From: Neonectria sp. B-13
Lineage: Eukaryota > Ascomycota > Sordariomycetes > Hypocreales > Nectriaceae
NCBI GenBank assembly: GCA_002682825.1
Contig: NOKP01000054.1
Location: 89,104-153,103, forward strand
Direction: 5' to 3'
DNA length: 64,000 nucleotides
This document shows positions 32,384 through 43,780 of the stretch, piece by piece (positions within the stretch are counted from its first letter, which is position 1; each line of letters starts with the position of its first letter). The position numbers were made by a program, and so were the translations under genes. Below the pieces are notes generated by a model. That model was not told the DNA's origin, ran no database searches, and worked only from the letters and a program-made list of their open reading frames with translations.

Positions 32384-33250
32384 ATGCTACCTTGTGAATC
32401 CATCCAACTTATCCTCCTCTCAGTGGAATCATTGAAGCCCTCTCTTCACCAACCCTCAAACTTGGGCAATCGTCGCAAGGATATCCCCTACGAAAGTGCT
32501 TCCGTACTCCACATCTCCAATAGCGCCAACTACAGCTTCATTACGGAGAAGTTACTACTGAAGCTTCTCAGAGCTAACTACGGTTCTCGATCTTCGTCCT
32601 TTAAGATTGACAATGACTCCATTGTACATTTGCAATGGCACTATTCCAACTTAAAACACATGGAGACGACGTCGCATCTTGTTGTGCGTGACTCCCGTTT
32701 CCAGATCATTCTACGGAAGGAAGACTGGGAGCGGCCTATCAGGCACTGGTTGATGAAAGACTACCCGGAAGAGCTGTTGCGCGAACGAGGGATCCTACAG
32801 CCGCTTCCGAAACAAGACAGCCAGAGTCATGAAGCTGAGAGCATTAAATCCGAGGCTGAGTGTGGGAGTGCCACGCAGGCATTATACACAGGGCCTGGTA
32901 GAGATGGATATGGGCAAGGAGAAGAGCACGAAGATGGGCACGGAGACGGGCAGCAGGATGCTCAGGATCCAGAGGAAAACGAGGGGTTGAACAGCGAGAC
33001 CGAAGATGGGGGTTCGTCTAAGGATGAGGATGAGGACAATGAAGAGATTGAGCTCAAGAGTGAGCACCACGATGACTCCAATGACGAGTCTCAATGGGCC
33101 AATATCGAGGTCGTTGATACGGATTCTGAGGACAGTGACGTCAATGGCGAGACAGAAGAGGACGCATATTGGCACTGGTCACCAGAAAGACGCCAGTGGT
33201 TCCACCGAAATGAGGATAGTTCTTTCATGTGGTTTCCTAGGCTTGTATAA
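32384..33250 (+). CDS. Acidic protein with degenerate retropepsin-like domain
   Basis: One exon, 288 residues. Residues about 30-120 read PYESASVLHISNSANYSFIT, then SFKIDNDSIVHLQW and TTSHLVVRDSRFQIILRKED. Aligned by eye to fungal retropepsin-like proteins (pattern DTGA..NFIS, a glycine-containing hydrophobic stretch with L.W, then F.V.....D.ILG), the catalytic Asp position is Ser, so it would be inactive. Residues about 165-260 are strongly acidic (Glu/Asp-rich, many SE and DE pairs). The C-terminus DAYWHWSPERRQWFHR, then SSFMWFP, is an aromatic motif that also ends such fungal proteins. The gene starts 122 bp after the N gap, so an upstream exon cannot be excluded. Role unknown. Confidence 0.6.
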   Translation: MLPCESIQLILLSVESLKPSLHQPSNLGNRRKDIPYESASVLHISNSANYSFITEKLLLKLLRANYGSRSSSFKIDNDSIVHLQWHYSNLKHMETTSHLVVRDSRFQIILRKEDWERPIRHWLMKDYPEELLRERGILQPLPKQDSQSHEAESIKSEAECGSATQALYTGPGRDGYGQGEEHEDGHGDGQQDAQDPEENEGLNSETEDGGSSKDEDEDNEEIELKSEHHDDSNDESQWANIEVVDTDSEDSDVNGETEEDAYWHWSPERRQWFHRNEDSSFMWFPRLV

Positions 33251-33580
33251 TAGTATATTTCCTAATTATGGTTTAGGACTTAATTGTTGAGCCCATCAGG
33301 GTATCCTATTTTGTTCGCCACTTTGACAAAGCTGCAATTACTCCCAATCACACAGATAGAACAGGCTGGTCTGAAGACAGTTTATTGAGGCGGATAGACT
33401 TATGCAGAAGATTATTTCAACAGAAGCGCCTCCATATACATAGATGCTTGGGATGGCTAGTCTGCGAGGGCGCCCTGGCAAGTCTGCGAGGACGCCCTGG
33501 CTCAGCGCACCCTGGTTCCTGGCCCGTTTGAGAGGGCTGAATGACGATGAGATTAAGGCATCGTAAGCATTTCCGCTGGG
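33251..33580. other. Intergenic with a 22-bp direct repeat
   Basis: No gene. At 33459-33502 the unit AGTCTGCGAGGGCGCCCTGG occurs twice in tandem (22-bp period, one mismatch). Confidence 0.6.
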
Positions 33581-34083
33581 GTGCTCGACAGGGGCGCAAA
33601 CGATAATGCCGACGACGCGGACCCCGACCTGGTCTGCATCCATTGCCGCCGAGCGATGCTGAAGGACACCTACGAGTTATGTAGCAACCCCCCATGCCGG
33701 AGAATGACACAGCAGCGAGCTAACATTTTGAAAGAGTTCTATACTAGAGCGTTAGGCAAGTAAGCCAGCATCTACGATAAAGATATATATCGTCAAGATG
33801 AAGCAACTGCTCATGGTGTCTCGTGATATCATCGAGCCCACTGGTGCGCAAATGCGGGCGAGGAACGAGATCATTGCCGCCTTGCGCCAGGGCGATGGAG
33901 AGGAGGCCAAGCTGGCGCTTAAGCGGCCCATTCTGCGGCTCTACATGACCTTAATCTACCATCGGGCGGGGGACGGGTCGTTCAGGCCCCTGAAACCAGT
34001 CGCTGTTGGTTATAGCACGACATCTCGAACAGCGTATCCAGGAGGGCGGCGGAGGATAAGGGATGATGCGAAGTTGCGCGCAC
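33581..34083 (+). pseudogene. Cys-containing coding fragment cut off by repeat R1c
   Basis: A frame reads DPDLVCIHCRRAMLKDTYEL then CSNPPCRRMTQQRANILKEF, giving a C-X2-C ... C-X4-C arrangement like a small zinc-binding site. A possible donor (GTAAGC) follows at about 33760, and after about 38 bp the frame MKQLLMVSRDIIEPTGAQMR, ARNEIIAALRQGDGEEAKLA continues. Coding character ends near 34083, exactly where repeat R1c begins. I take it as a gene truncated by R1 or by rearrangement. Family unknown. Confidence 0.4.
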
Positions 34084-34084
34084 A

Positions 34085-35620
34085 GACTAAACTAGTAAGG
34101 ATCTGCCACCATCAGTCGGGGTTTATTTCTATGCAAGCGACCTTCAAGGTCAGTCGCAAGAAAAAGGAGTGGAGAAAGGAGGAAAGAGACGATCAGCCTG
34201 TACCAAACAGGGCAAAGCTTTGCTGGTCCCGGTGCTTTTACTCCGTGGCTCCATCCTAAGGCGTGGACAACGCAGATGCGAGAGCAGTGTAATCAATGAG
34301 AGAGGTCAATGCAGTACATCCCTGTTGGACACCTTCCAATACCAGGTTTACGCCCGTGAGTACCTTACCCTATGCAGTGTACGCCAGACAGTCAGCTTAA
34401 GTACCCCCGCCTTCTCCTGTGGCTTGAACAGGGATCTACGAGGGGGGTAGCAGCGTGAATTCCGATGGGCAAGCTAGCATCGTATCTGATGCACGGTACC
34501 CAAAGAGGGGTGTGGTATGTACCTTAACAGGAGGTTGATGTGTGGCGCACACCGTTGTCTGTCGGAAATGCTCATGTTCCTTGTCCCCAACAAAGAGGAG
34601 TTTCAAGGATCAGTATGGAGATATCCGTAGTGACCCGAGATCGGTGGATACATCACTACCGTGTCCACCTCATGACGCAAACACTGTTCCAACCATGTCC
34701 GTTCTAATCTAGCCTCGTTGTTGTGGTTCATTATTAGGAGCCCTCGTATGGTTTTCGGAGATGGTCGTTTTCCGCTGAAGGAGGCAGAAACCAACAATGG
34801 GACGCAATTGGATGCGCAGGGAAATTAGAGGAATTTGCGCGTAGCAGTCGTCCTGTCCTCCCACTATTACGCTCCGGGTTGTTGTCGTCAGGGCTTGACG
34901 GGCGTTGGGGCATGGCACAGACCATGTAACTTACCCCTGATGACACGCCTTCCAAATCGGGTTACATACCCAAGCATTCCACCTGTTGTGCATGGTTGCA
35001 ATGTGCCTTCGGCAAAAGCGGTGAGATCATGCGCCAAGAAACCAGAAAGTCAGAATGGGTTAAGATCGGCGCACAACGGCTTACCTTGCATGATCAGCCC
35101 CCTGCAACGTACCTCTGTTGGAGCTTACGGGGCGCTTGAGTAGGGATACATTAGGTGACTTGATTGAGTACAACTGGTTGTGAGACCTGGTCTTTTATGA
35201 AGAACGGGTCCTCCGGCAGATATGCTAGGATCCGGCAAATGCACCTTAAGCTAACCCCTTTGGATATGCATAAGAGGGGGGGGTCTAAATACCGAGGAGA
35301 ATTGGGTCCACCCGAGGTCTCGCGAGGTAGCTACTTCGTACAGGGACCTTAGCCCTTGAAAACCTCCAGCAAAAGCGGAGTGATTTTGCGCCAAGAAACC
35401 AGAAACCCAGGATAGGTTAAGATCAGCGCATATCACAGCTTTCCCGTCGCTAATGCTTGCTTTGCAGGGTATCAGCTCATAGCCCCTTGCACTATGCCTC
35501 CGGCAAAAGCGGCGCAATCGGTCGCCAAGAAATCAGAAAACCAAGACAGGCGAAGATCATCACAGCTCACACACAACGAGGACACTTTCTCTGAGTGGGG
35601 CGAACCAAGTGAGAACAAAG
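34085..35620. repeat. Dispersed repeat R1, copy c (longest)
   Basis: Begins AGACTAAACTAGTAAGGATC (as at 4151 in copy a) and contains the GA-rich tract, the CACCTTCCAATACCAGG block, the ATGGCACAGACCATG block and tandem units near 34999-35100, 35366-35488 and 35489-35600. Between the first and second unit lies a 225-bp block (35128-35352) that is present in the opposite orientation in copy a (4848-5084). No coding frame is conserved. Confidence 0.75.
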
Positions 35621-36575
35621 ACAAGCGTTTTCAGCTCGCGCGGGGTTCAAAATATCCCGCTCCCACGCCTCACAGTCTCAAATTACACCCACAAGTGCAC
35701 CTAAAGAGCAATCTCGTCATTCCGCCGCGGTTTGTTTGTCCGTGCAAGAGTGAATAACCTTGCTTTTGAACATCTAACAGAGCGAGAAGGGTCAAGTTCG
35801 AAGAGCGATACCCACCACGTTACCCCGCCGATGTACGGTGGCATGGGACGCGAGGGATGAGGGATGAGCTGCAGTGAAGCAGTGACACTGAGAGGGCTGC
35901 TTCCCAGTTGATGCAAGCCACTGTTGTCCCTTGCCTATCATAATTAGTCATCTCTTTTCTGGCAGGCGGCCACTGAGGCAAGCTCGTGTCAGAGGGCAGC
36001 TTATTTCACACCTCCTCACTTCACCAAAAGCCCTTTGGTTGCCTCAACCCCAACAAACCATGTTGCCTCTCCAGACGTCCTTGCTTCTTATTGTAACACG
36101 TACAGCTATAAGCCCGTAATGCCGCGTGACAGCCGGAAGAACTTGCAGACTGCCCTGGCAATGATGCCGCACACAATGGAGCCGTCAGGACTTTTATATT
36201 TCTGACTTCGTCCAACAAAAAGGTAATGAACTCCAAATAATTTCTTGTAGTACTCATCGTTTGGTGCATCGAAGCCTTCCTATGCATACGCCTGGAGCCA
36301 TTCAAGACCTCGCCAACGAGCGCTTTCGCAATCCACTCACAGACCACGTACCCCTGTTGCACACACTTTACAAGGGTGGGACGTAGAGTTCGAGAGCTAA
36401 TCTCTTGAGTGGCGTTCCTTCCTGGCTTGCTTGCGTCGTTGTGCTGTCACATAAATCTGCCAATGCCACCTCCCTCTCACAGTTGGATGTTCTTTTGACT
36501 TTCATCTCTCCTTTCTCATGGCAACAATGGTTCCAAATGCAGCTGTATAATCTATTCCTTCCTTTATAAGAGTCC
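35621..36575. other. Intergenic, no gene recognised
   Basis: The likely 5' flank of the 36576 gene. I searched for a zinc cluster or other upstream exon and found none. Confidence 0.45.
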
Positions 36576-37740
36576 ATGCTAATCCGTTACCAGCTCTCTG
36601 CGTTCAAACATGACGTCCTGTCCCTATTTCCATTGCTGTTGCCTAAAAGGATCAACGAGCTTGACCACAAATCGAGAATACCTGGCTCGTTGTGTCAAGA
36701 TGAGGAATTGGTACTTCGACTTTGCTTGGGTTTGGGAAGAACGATTACATACGCAAAAGGTTTGCAGCCAAAGGAAATTGCGAAGATCGCTCTTGAAGAT
36801 TGGGTCGGCAAATCTATGCAAGAGCTCCAGAAAATGCGTACATCGGAGACCATCATGCATGTCCAGGCGCGTGTCCTACTGTGCTTAGTTGGCAAGTACG
36901 TGGGGTTTTTGACTCTTGATCATCTGGAAAGGGCATGTCAATCATTAAGACAGACAGGAGGACAAGGAAAATGGTCTCGAGATCTATCCCTCACTGCCGT
37001 GGCCCTGTTTTACTGTGTTTGGTATGTTACTATTTATTGAAGACTGTACTAGGCTGACTAGACAGTGAACACCCGAATCCGGCTACACTTGACACTATTT
37101 CGCAGTTGCTATCTAGTGTAGATATGCCACCAGAAGCCTTCTTTATGGAGCATTTCAAAACGACCTTTCCTTGCAGGATGTGGGAATACATTCAGGATCT
37201 CACTCGACTCATCCAATGCCAGTCATATCGCCAACGACAAAACATACAACGAGAGATAGTTCGACAAAATCCAATATGCGGAAATGACAACAACAGTAAC
37301 GATCAAGTCTCCGGATGCTTCAACGCCAGTGTTCATATGACCACTGTATTTATATTGGACGCTTACAGTCAAGTCTCAACGGATCCAGTATCGATGAAGG
37401 TTGATGCATTGGAACGTTGGCTGATCACAAGCCAAAATTTGCCCCTGCCAGACAGGATGCGTAACATTCAAATGTAAGTGATTATTTCGCGGGGTTATGA
37501 CGGGGACTAATGGGCATTAGGGAACTGGACGCGCTTCGCGTACTAGCCCAGCATTATGAACAGGGTCATTTTGACCGTGATTGGTTGGAACTTGCACGCG
37601 TCACACTTGCCTATCCTCTCCTATCTCCTCCAGCCACAACTCATCTTGCTTTGCTTATTTCGAATGTACGGTCCTGGTACGAAGAGTTGGAAGCAGCGAA
37701 ACAATCTTGCATCGACCCTCAGCTTTTCCACTCCTGCTGA
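36576..37740 (+). CDS. Unknown protein, 3 exons
   Basis: Exons 36576-37021, 37066-37473 and 37521-37740 keep phase (GTATGT and GTAAGT donors, introns of 44 and 47 bp) and give 357 residues. It is largely helical: FPLLLPKRINELDHK, EELVLRLCLGLGRTIT, KIALEDWVGKSMQELQK, QARVLLCLVGKYVGFL, then PCRMWEYIQDLTRLIQCQSY and MKVDALERWLITSQNLP, ending in ALLISNVRSWYEELEAAKQS. The layout recalls the regulatory half of fungal transcription factors, but no zinc cluster or other DNA-binding domain was found upstream, and the family is not recognised. A TAA lies in frame shortly before the chosen ATG. Confidence 0.6.
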
Positions 37741-39522
37741 GGTCATCGACGCCGAGGAGGCTGGCGAATGCATTTTCAGACTCATGTACGAACTTGGATA
37801 AGTAGAATGCATCTAACTCGACCTACTGGGGCGCAGCTTGGCCTCCTGGATCTTGCTCAGTAGAGGGCCATTATTATACCACCGACTACTGCCTGTAAGC
37901 CTCGAAGCATAACTTGGCTCGGTGGACGAGAGGAGGTGAATTTTATCACAAGTTGTGCCGGGATAATTACGCCTCCTTATGTGTCCATATTCCGTAAATA
38001 TACGAGTTTTGGGCGTTGGCTTGTTTTTGTTTGTGCTTTCATCACCCGAACACATGACCTGCTCATGACTTAGCAGTACCCAGAGCATATATAATAACGG
38101 AAAATATTTTAACTCGCGTCTCATGCCGCCTGCAAATTGTAACGGCTGGGTCAGTCTAAGAGATAAATCAAGTCGTTCGTTGATGTTTACAGTAGGATGG
38201 GGACGTCGTGGTGAGCACGTGTGCGAATGTTACGCCTGATGATAGTCAATGGAGGATTGAGGTAATCAAGGATGGTTGCCAGCTAAGGAGCGTAGTCTAG
38301 TATGGAAGGAAGCTTGGGGAGTACTATGTCCTAGGTAATCCCTGATGGATCGTGAGGTGTCCGGGATCGTAGCGATCTATGGACCACTATGACCCATCGA
38401 GTACCGCAATCCAGTACAAACTTAAGCCACCATCACCCTGTCGATCTCCAACGCGCTAGATCGTCTTGCCGATCATCCATTTCCTGCCTTGTCCATACGC
38501 TGCTGGCGTTGAAAAGCCCCTCAACCAGGTCATGATCCTATGTAATAAACTTCAGCAGTCAGATAGTATGAGGTGGCTTCATCGATAAAAGGTTATGGAG
38601 GCTTCAACATACGAGGGGACAAGTGTCAGGATAGGACAAGCCTTATTAGCCCCGTGCGTGTGGAAGGAAGGGATCGACACTCATGGCACCCCGGGTTGGC
38701 CGCATCAAGTATATCCGGAGGTATAGGATTGAAATGAAGTTCCTTGAGGCATTCATCCACGGTCCATGGGGCAACATAACGGGAACTACATGCTATTTGC
38801 TTCAATCACTTTCCGTCTCCTGAAGCTATAAATATACCACGCCCTCTGCCTCGACTGGGGGCTTTCATGGGCTGTTGTATCACTCCCACACTAGGTGGCA
38901 AACGTAGTTGAGCCGGAACAACCCAGCTCATACTGAGCTGCTTCCTTAAGTCAATGAGCATGAAAGCGACGTTCATAGGAGAGGCGATAAAGGCATCGCC
39001 TGAATCTGATTGGTCATCCTATGACGGTGTGCCACGGTGGGCAATAGAATGGTTCAAACCTTAGTATAGAATCGACAGAGACAGAACAAGAGGTTTGATT
39101 TTACATCGCTGTGGAGCCTACAGGTCTCACCAAACTCCATTTCTCTCTCTCAACAAGACTAAGACAGGACAGCAAAGCATGCTCTTAAAGGTCCAACTAT
39201 CTCCATCTTCTTTAACATAGCAAGCCATATGAACACATAAATTGTAAGTTCTAGCAGATGTTCAGTCTAGGAAAGCATGATTTCTTCCGATCATTGTTGC
39301 TTACCCTAGAGATAACCTTGGCAGGAGTTGCATCCATTGCACTGGGCTGATGAGTGAGACAAACCAATGCCAGCTGCTTCACCATTCACTGTGTCTAATA
39401 ATTCCCTTTCCCTCGCGACTTCCATACAAGGCGTTGCAATACTTGGACTCGTCTGTGCTACATTGATGGCCTCGTAGAGGCCAGTCTAGATAAGACACTA
39501 GGAAAGGATTCTCGAAGCTACT
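37741..39522. other. Intergenic, no gene recognised
   Basis: About 1.8 kb with short frames only. TGTAACGGCTGGGTCAG near 38136 resembles the start of a fungal LTR, but no matching ...GTTACA end or target-site duplication was found. Confidence 0.4.
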
Positions 39523-40992
39523 GTGAACCCTGCCGAGCTAACGTTTGGGGAGCAGAGGCCTTGGATCGAGAGGACGGGCTGGGAAAAGACGTATAGGGGC
39601 AAGAACCTGCAGGTGCTAATTACCATAGCCGACATACCCAGCTGGTGCTCCAGTATTCGTGGGCAAGGCCGCTTCCTTTTTCGTCAGGGGGTGGGGCAAT
39701 ACGGGCTTCCAGAGGACCTCGTTAGCCCGCTAGAGGAGGATCAGAGGATTGCAGGCATTGTACGCCTCGTGGACGCCCTTATGGACTGGTGAGAGGAGAC
39801 TGCGCAGAAGAGAGCCGCAATGTGCTCCTTTGGCTTTGGAGCAGTCAGCCTCGATCTAGCTTCTCCAAGCCATTCATGCTTGTCCGGCAACTCTCCACCG
39901 AGCAGAGGTATCGAAGGTTATGGAAGCGGGTGCTGGTGCTGATCTTCCAGGCATACCGCTAGAGAGGGTGAGGATGAGGGCGAAGAAGTCGACGACGACG
40001 ACGACAAGGAGGAGGACGAGGAGGCAGACGAATGTGAAGAAAGAGACAACGAGGTAGATATCTTCACAGATGGGCAGTCTAAAGATGCCGGGGAGCTAGA
40101 AGATGAGGCCGAGAAACTCTATAGTGAACCTGCTCAGTTTATTACCACCGATAAGAGACATGGAAATGAGGAGATTGGGGAGGAGGACATTTAAACCCTT
40201 ATCGAGCTCCTCTTCGGCCTTATCCTGGCCCTTTGCACCGAGCCCCTGGTGGATAGCCAGCACAGCTCGACTATACTTGTCTATTTCAGTGGTATACTAG
40301 GCTTCTCAACAACCAAACCATACCGAACCCTTCCCGCTCGGATCTATACAAGCCATCTTTTCAGTCTCATCTGCATCCAGAGGCTCCTTTTCCTTGAGCA
40401 GGCTCTCCCACAGTCATACCCTACATTTGGAATCAAATGTTGCCGGTGTACTATGCAGCTGGACCGGTGTCACGTACATAAAGGGCAACAGCGAAGGAAC
40501 GGCTTACGAAGGGCGAAACACGGGTGAAGCACTGGAGACGCCCATAAATTAGGGCGTTTCTATCAAGCTATAGGGACTTCAGAGATTAATCTTACAACAC
40601 CACCACCCCTACCTTCGAGTCTACAGTGACTACCCTTCTGACTAGCTGCTTCTATCACGCCCCCTACCTTTTGGCTCTGACAACCGGTTCCAGAAGATCC
40701 GTCAGCAATACATGGTAAATGGCTCCCAGTCGGCCTTTGAAAAATTCCTTTCCCTCCCCAGCTACGGGCGTGTCCTGGCCCGGACTGATACACGGGCGAC
40801 ACTCCTGCCGCCGATCTTACTGAGATCAGCGATAAGATATCTAACTGTGATGGTGGCTATTCCTTGACTAGCAGCAGCCATCGACTGGCCTGGTTGCCAA
40901 CCATAGGTCAGCCCGCGCCGATACAAGCACCCCAGAGGAAGAATCGGAAGCACAATGAGGATGAAGGAGCAGCAGGAGGCTGCCAAGTTGCA

Positions 40993-41691
40993 ATGTATCC
41001 GGCCGGACAAAGGAGCTTGGGCTCCCAGCGCTACAGCACTAAGACCAAGCGTAGCGCCGGGACTGCTACTAGCACTGGCAGCAATACCAGCAATGGCGAA
41101 ATTCCATGGCCATCACCAGTACCAGAGCAACAGCAACAGTCCGGGAAAAGAAAGCGGATTCATAACGAGTACACCACCAGACCATCATCACCCCAACCAA
41201 CAACCACTTCGCCTATATTACCTCCTATAGAGGTAGAAGAGGCTCCTATTGGGCAGCAGGAAATCACGAGGAGACAGGAGCCCCTGCTCACCCGACCTTT
41301 GTTCGGCTGCCTGAGCAAGGTGGAGTTGGTCAGGGCAATTCCAGAGCAGCGATATCTTGTCCAATTCCCCCACGAGTACCACACCACCAAAGCAAATAGA
41401 TTCCATTGGCAAGATCAACTAGCCAGAGTGGTCCAAACAGTGGAGTGGCGGGGGCTGGTGGGATGCCAGCTCTACTTCGCTGCGATAGAGCGGCGTGAGC
41501 CTGATCATGATACACACTCATACGAGCGGCGTGTTGATAGTGAAAGGGCTAGGCTTGTTCTCCGATGGTTGGAAGGGCTGGCTATACCTATATCCTATGA
41601 TCTTCAGGGCCGAGGCGATTACAGTATATATGCGCCATTTCACCCGTGCCGCGAGGTGGCTTATAGTATCTCTGCGGATGAGGCTACATAA
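40993..41691 (+). CDS. ORF inserted in the RecQ-like remnant, unknown
   Basis: A 232-residue frame from the ATG at 40993 is Ser/Thr/Gln-rich at first (SGKRKRIHNEYTTRPSSPQP), then globular: PLFGCLSKVELVRAIPEQRY, NRFHWQDQLARVVQTVEW, RARLVLRWLEGLAIPISYDL. It ends at a TAA at 41691. It interrupts the order of the surrounding RecQ-like fragments and does not match them, so it may come from a different mobile element. No family recognised. Confidence 0.35.
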   Translation: MYPAGQRSLGSQRYSTKTKRSAGTATSTGSNTSNGEIPWPSPVPEQQQQSGKRKRIHNEYTTRPSSPQPTTTSPILPPIEVEEAPIGQQEITRRQEPLLTRPLFGCLSKVELVRAIPEQRYLVQFPHEYHTTKANRFHWQDQLARVVQTVEWRGLVGCQLYFAAIERREPDHDTHSYERRVDSERARLVLRWLEGLAIPISYDLQGRGDYSIYAPFHPCREVAYSISADEAT

Positions 41692-41699
41692 TTGAGTAA

Positions 41700-42600
41700 A
41701 AAGGCTTATTAGGCCAAGCAGTTTGAGGAAAAGCCTGGTCCAGATGGCCATTGTAAGCATAGACCTCTCATCCGAAAAGCCATCGCTGCAGAGTAGAAGG
41801 AGTAGAATAGATGCTGGAGTGATCTGGACTGATCTGGGGTTAGCTTAAATTCTATAAATAAGTATTGAATGGGGCAAAAGTGATCAGAACCAACAAAAGG
41901 CTCTAACCCCCCACAGCAGATACTCCTAGGTCGCAATGGCCGATTTTCTTTGCTAGTGTAGGGTAGTAGCACAACCATGTTGAAGGCGCCCGCCAAAGAT
42001 GTCACGTGCCGGTCGTGGCAGCGGACATCTTGCAAGCAAGCATCCGGCATCACAACAGCTATGCCAACGCATACATGGAATTGGATAGAAAGGAAGGGAA
42101 TAATATCGCTGTGTACATAAGGGACGATTCCCCTCGTAGCTAGCTTAGTCCATCACCTCGTTTTCTCGACCTTTTCCCGTCTTTTGATCTGTCTGTGTCA
42201 CGGACCCCTGAAAGACCTCCTATTCAACAAACCAAAACCCACAACCGGAAACTACGCTGCACACAGCACTCCAATTGAGATGAGACTTTGACTGGCTATC
42301 TGGTTAGATAGTAAGGATTCCAGAAAAAAAGTCTGAAAGAAAGGGACCAGAAGGGTTTTCGTAAGTCAGGGGAGATCACGGTAATCCATCAGTTTTTGCC
42401 ACACGAAGTGGGAGAGCTATTGGTGTAGTATATGTGGTTGGTGTTCCATTTTGGCAGAACGTACAGGGAAGAGTTAAACAGATGAGGAGGAGGAGTGCGT
42501 TTTTATAGGCCGACGAGGTAGTGGGAGAGGATGGAGGGAAGGAGCGTAAGGTTAGTGAGGTGCCTAGCAGTTTTAAGAGGCGGAAGAGAGAGGAGAAGAA
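41700..42600. other. Non-coding stretch with a polypurine tract
   Basis: No gene. 42480-42690 is a long purine-rich tract (AGGAGGAGGAG and similar), probably the degenerate acidic-repeat part of the RecQ-like remnant. Confidence 0.4.
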
Positions 42601-43059
42601 GCATCAAAGGAGGGCGAGAAGGGGTAGGGAGGATTGATAATCATGATGATGACCAACACGATGAGGAAGAGGAGCACGACGAGGAGAGAAGATTGCGTTG
42701 ATGGAGTGGTTTCGCGAGCCCAAGTGGACAAGCGATCGGGCATGCAGGGTGTTGCAACGGTACAGCACGCAGTTTTCCGGCCAAGAGTTGAACATTAGCG
42801 CGTGGAGACATATCGCCATCGCCATCGCCAACCGATATTTCAACAAGGTGCTTGGAGACGGCAGTCTGGGGGCCATCTGGTCATCGGTCACACTGGGGAA
42901 TTTGGTGGTTTTCTTGTCGCGTACTAGACCTTTCCAGACGATGATTGCTCCCTGGTGGTTCTCACCAACTCGTTCCAGATCAATGGAGACCCCACCAACA
43001 TAATCACTCAACTGCTGGCACAGACTCTATTTGACATGAGGCCAGTGGCTCAGAATGTT

Positions 43060-43780
43060 ATCTCCAATGCCCTTCATCATCAACGGCGCCTCATCCGAGT
43101 CGTTGGGACAGCCTCCCAGGGAGGGGCCATTAAGGGCCATGCGGGATTGAGGAATGGCCGAGGGGGATTGCGAGGCATGGTTGCCCAGATTCCGCGCTCG
43201 GTCAACGCGGTCGTTTTACGCCAGCATGAGAGTGATGAGAGATCGCCTCAATGTCAGGCTGGCCTTGGAGTCGGCTTGTTGAAAGAGGTTGTCATCCACG
43301 CTGGGTTTGCCACTGTCCTCGATGGAGTCCCTCCAGTCCGAAGAGTCGTCATCGTCGTCAATAGCACTCTCATCGATGTATTTAGTGTCGGTCGGAGTCG
43401 ACAGCAGCGTCATACTCAATGGTTCTGAAGGAGGCCTGCTTGTTCTTTTGGCGAGGGCACTCTTGAGGTAATCGTCCCCAGAAGAACCGCCAATCTGGAA
43501 TATCGGCTTCTTGACAATGAGAATGTTTGGCTCGCGGTTGTCGAGGCTCCGGTCTTGCCCTGTTAAGGATGAAGATGCTCCCAGAACAAATATGGCAGGC
43601 TGCTTCTTGGACCGCACGGGCTTCAGAGCAGGAGAGTTGGCGGGCTCGGGAATCATGTCGGTCGTGAAACACTAGGCGGCGTTGGGAGCCACGATAGGAC
43701 GCGACGGTGCCGGGGGTGAAAGCTCTTGCGATGCTTCTGAATGGTAGCTCATGGACTCGGTTCGCGATTGTGACTCGTCG
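43060..43780 (-). pseudogene. Fragment of a DUF3295 (AreA GATA-like associated) protein gene
   Basis: The minus strand reads QPAIFVLGASSS, KKPIFQIGGSSGDDYLKSAL, YIDESAIDDDDDSSDWRDSI, EDSGKPSVDDNLFQ and LTLRRSLITLMLA, then a TAA stop where CAA is likely, then NDRVDRARN and DSDEAPLMMKG. This is the signature C-terminal part of the conserved fungal DUF3295 protein (SSGD repeats, DWEDSIEDSG, RRSLLT.ML). Upstream, 43700-43850 holds LSSSVESSPTSHNREPSP in a shifted frame followed by a stop. The N-terminal GATA-like part is absent. It is a decayed duplicate; the functional gene must be elsewhere. Confidence 0.65.

Larger units (their letters stand above)
39523..42860 (+). pseudogene. Decayed telomere-linked RecQ / DUF3505-type gene
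   Basis: Ordered fragments of one large protein family lie on the plus strand. 39535-39792 reads WIERTGWEKTYRGKNLQVL and DLVSPLEEDQRI; 39810-39960 reads ESRNVLLWLWSSQPRS and YRRLWKRVLVLIFQAYR in another frame; 39967-40360 is acidic, then GNEEIGEEDI, a TAA stop, then LVYFSGILGFST, YTSHLFSLICIQRLLFLEQA; 40690-40795 reads IRQQYMVNGSQSAFEKFLSL and YGRVLART; 42700-42840 reads EWFREPKWTSDRACR and ISAWRHIAIAIANRYF. In other Aspergilli this pattern occurs in very large proteins ending in a RecQ-like helicase, common near telomeres. Frameshifts, stops and a non-homologous insert (40.8-42.6 kb) show it is dead. No helicase domain remains. Confidence 0.65.

Noticed and set aside
38136..39000. Possible LTR starting TGTAACGGCTGGG
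   Set aside because: No matching terminal ...ACA end, partner copy or target-site duplication could be found.
42604..43011. 135-codon minus-strand frame
   Set aside because: It is antisense to the RecQ-like WRHIAIAI motif, which is the recognisable coding direction.
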